NCBI GenBank assembly: GCA_001769535.1 | Contig: MEOH01000001.1 | Coordinates: 264,040-307,925 of the forward strand | DNA length: 43,886 bases | DNA from: Bacteroidetes bacterium GWF2_38_335 | GTDB taxonomy: Bacteria; Bacteroidota; Bacteroidia; Bacteroidales; GWF2-38-335 | Direction: 5' to 3' | Part shown: piece by piece, positions 41,385-43,886 of the stretch | Position numbering within the stretch: the stretch's first letter is position 1 | Layout: every line of letters starts with the position of its first letter | The notes under the pieces: model-generated | Told to the model about the DNA's origin: nothing | Database searches by the model: none | The model's input: only the letters and a program-made list of their open reading frames with translations | Translations under genes and position numbers: made by a program

Positions 41385-43259
41385 CTAATCATAGAACATC
41401 CAAAGAATCCCAAATCTAAATGCTCTGATATTAGCTGGGTAATGACATGCGAGAAAGTACTCTTTATCAAAAAACCCATACCCTGCATGTTCCAATTTAA
41501 AGAAAAATCGGGCCCGTTTCAATTTTACATTTAAGAAAACATCTATAAAAGGGTAATTACCAATTTTATCAACGGTCTGAGAATAAAACATTCCGGTAGC
41601 CGCATCATACCCTTTAGCATAGAATTCTGAATTTATCCTGAGATCAAAGCCGAGTTGGGATGTTAGTCTTCCTTCGGTAGCTTTAAAAAACCAATCCTTT
41701 TCCCAATAGGTGCTGTTATAAAAGGCTATCTCTGGTATACTTATAATAGAATTATCTGATGAATGCTGGTACTTAACTACATTTTTATAAAATACTTTAC
41801 CGGTTTTAAAAGTTTTTTCTATAGTTGCAGCAATAACATTCAATGTAGATGTACACTGAGCAGGTCTTGCAAGATTGTTGAAATAAATATAATTGTCCAA
41901 AATAAAATATTCGACTTGACCGGCCAGATTAAATTTAGTATTTTTTGCTAAAAGAGATATTTCTGTCAAATCTTTCTTTAAAAATTCATTATTCCAGGAA
42001 AAATGATTTGAAATATATCTGTTTTCATAAAAATCCGGCTGTATTCTTTTAAAACCAGCGTTTATCTGTAAAAAGTTTTGTTTGATTTTTGAAAAGAATT
42101 TGACAAACCTCAAATTATAATCCATCTCACCTTTGCCATGACCAGATAAACCATGGGAAAAGAAAGAGTTAAAACGATACTTTTCAAATACAGTTTTAAC
42201 AAAAGAAAATTCTGCATAATTTGCAGTATATAGAGTATCGCTTGCTGTATACCAAAAATAAGAATTGAAATATTCTGAGGTTTTGTTTTTAATAAATGCA
42301 GAGGTTTGAAAAAATCCGGAATTTGAGCTTGAAATTTTCCATTGTAAGCCGGCAGAATTTGAGATTTGTTTATAATGAAGAGAATCAAATGTTTTATCAT
42401 ATCTATAAAAAATATTCTCATAATAAATAGTATCCGCATCCTCTTCGTAATAATTTCTGTAATCAGAAGAAAAGTTAAACTTATATATCAATGAAATTTT
42501 TGGATCCAATGTCTTTTTTGAAACAGAGTCGTTTACTCCAATTAAAACTGGTTTGCCAAAGTTTAATTTATGCGTCATAAAAATGATATTTTGAACCATT
42601 TTTTCACTTGAGCCTGAGAGCCAAACTGGAATCCCAGCAATATTCCAATCAACCGAATCAGTGACAAATCCGTTATTCTGTATACCACCATTAAGCTGCG
42701 AGCTAATCCTGTTAATTATGATGCCTGCATTGAGGTTATACCTGTGATTATGGTATTCAGAAAAAAGAGTGACGCCAAAATTTTTTGTTGTTTGCCTCAA
42801 ATATTGACCCACAGAATTTAGCAGTAAATAATCCAGTCCCAAATTCAAATTTTCATTTACATTTTGTGAATGAAAGACATTAAGCAGATATTCCTTTTTG
42901 CTACCCGAGGTATATTTTAGTCTGGTTAATGGTCTTTTTGTGTTATAAAAAACCACATTTTCTGGCTTTTTAAAATAGAGGCTATAAGGTTTGAATAAGA
43001 AAAAGTCACTACTTTCCAAATGAGATTTAATGTTATTTGATAAAGCTGGAAGACCAAGGTTTCCGAGATAGGATGGCAAAACAGGTGAATTTAGGACGGG
43101 ATTATATATCTGGAAATCATTAAGAGAGGTATCTGGAGAATAAATTAAGGTATCATTATTGAAATAATTCCAGGCATGCACTAATTTTCCAGATTGGGCA
43201 GAAATATTGTTCCCTACTGTTAAAAGTAAAAAGGCAATATGCAGGAAAAGATATTTCAT
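41385..43259 (-). CDS. Porin_10-type outer-membrane protein
   Basis: The 624-residue precursor has a signal peptide ending near NNISAQ and a body of alternating aromatic and polar strands, for example SVGQYLRQTTKNFGVTLFSE, YNLRFVKFFSK and FFFKLEHAGYGFFD. This matches the Bacteroidota 'putative porin' family (Porin_10). It ends with GILWMFYD, a barrel-type terminal strand. It is expected to form an outer-membrane channel. Substrate is unknown. It is transcribed towards the L31 gene and its start faces the rRNA operon terminator, so it must have its own promoter in the 50 bases upstream. Confidence 0.85.
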   Translation of the reverse strand: MKYLFLHIAFLLLTVGNNISAQSGKLVHAWNYFNNDTLIYSPDTSLNDFQIYNPVLNSPVLPSYLGNLGLPALSNNIKSHLESSDFFLFKPYSLYFKKPENVVFYNTKRPLTRLKYTSGSKKEYLLNVFHSQNVNENLNLGLDYLLLNSVGQYLRQTTKNFGVTLFSEYHNHRYNLNAGIIINRISSQLNGGIQNNGFVTDSVDWNIAGIPVWLSGSSEKMVQNIIFMTHKLNFGKPVLIGVNDSVSKKTLDPKISLIYKFNFSSDYRNYYEEDADTIYYENIFYRYDKTFDSLHYKQISNSAGLQWKISSSNSGFFQTSAFIKNKTSEYFNSYFWYTASDTLYTANYAEFSFVKTVFEKYRFNSFFSHGLSGHGKGEMDYNLRFVKFFSKIKQNFLQINAGFKRIQPDFYENRYISNHFSWNNEFLKKDLTEISLLAKNTKFNLAGQVEYFILDNYIYFNNLARPAQCTSTLNVIAATIEKTFKTGKVFYKNVVKYQHSSDNSIISIPEIAFYNSTYWEKDWFFKATEGRLTSQLGFDLRINSEFYAKGYDAATGMFYSQTVDKIGNYPFIDVFLNVKLKRARFFFKLEHAGYGFFDKEYFLACHYPANIRAFRFGILWMFYD

Positions 43260-43309
43260 ATAAATTTTTTCACGAATATAGTAAATAACTGAAATTGGGA
43301 TAAAATATT

Positions 43310-43350
43310 ATATAAAAAAAAACCCGGTTAATCAAAGACTAACCGGGATT
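43310..43350 (-). terminator. Terminator of the rRNA operon
   Basis: CCCGGTTA (43323-43330) pairs perfectly with TAACCGGG (43340-43347) around a 9-base loop. On the minus strand it is followed by a run of T (complement of 43314-43322). It lies about 10 bases after the 5S 3' end. Confidence 0.88.
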
Positions 43351-43357
43351 TTAAAAA

Positions 43358-43466
<109 letters not shown>

Positions 43467-43524
43467 AGATTTTTATCCGAAAAAACGGATATCAATAAAT
43501 TAAGACATACTGAAAGAAAATTCT

Positions 43525-43886
<362 letters not shown>

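Overview
The window is about 44 kb of AT-rich chromosome from a member of the Bacteroidota, most likely an anaerobic or microaerophilic lineage related to Bacteroidales/Marinilabiliales. The evidence is a gingipain-like protease with a type IX secretion (T9SS) C-terminal sorting domain, a PorV/PorQ-like barrel and a Porin_10-type protein, many SPII lipoproteins, a 7TMR-DISM/SpoIIE phosphatase, and promoters of the Bacteroidota type (TTTG, 17-20 nt, TAnnTTTG). Rubrerythrin and formate-tetrahydrofolate ligase suit low-oxygen life. I see no insertion sequence, prophage, CRISPR array or tRNA. No gene-free gap exceeds 300 bases; the longest is 28938-29224.

Layout. 1-3.7 kb: possible 3' end of a gene, rubrerythrin, a small unknown protein, and a Dcp-type M3 peptidase followed by a DUF454 membrane protein. 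3.9-5.9 kb: three tandem TonB C-terminal-domain proteins. 6.0-8.4 kb: a lipoprotein and an exported protein of unknown role. 8.4-16.2 kb (minus strand): a compact five-gene operon, PrkA-type AAA+ ATPase, DUF444/YeaH VWA-like protein, four-helix-bundle (S23/IVS family) protein, SpoVR/YcgB protein, and a second divergent PrkA-type ATPase. It is divergent from a membrane SpoIIE-type phosphatase (16.4-18.6 kb). 18.6-24.1 kb: small exported proteins and lipoproteins, an MBL hydrolase divergent from an Mpl-type Mur ligase, a PorV/PorQ-like protein and PurE. 24.3-27.5 kb: operon of a fused HPRT-adenylate kinase, a GT9 glycosyltransferase and a fused DAHP synthase-chorismate mutase. 27.6-29.8 kb: COG2403/cDPG-synthetase-like GTPase and a DUF479 protein. 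29.9-33.8 kb: C25 protease. 34.0-36.5 kb: FlK-like thioesterase, OsmC and Fhs. 36.8-41.3 kb: flippase, class V aminotransferase, GNAT-like protein and type B L31. 41.4-43.3 kb: Porin_10-like protein. From 43.36 kb to the end: the 3' part of an rRNA operon on the minus strand (23S 3' end, then 5S, then a terminator).

The most interesting part is the 8.4-16.2 kb operon. PrkA, DUF444 and SpoVR proteins co-occur in many bacteria, but their joint mechanism is poorly understood. Here the set has a second, very divergent PrkA-like ATPase and an embedded four-helix-bundle protein, and it lies head-to-head with a PP2C-type phosphatase, with recognisable promoters on both sides. I infer a stress or stationary-phase AAA+ machine. 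That function is inference, not something the sequence proves.
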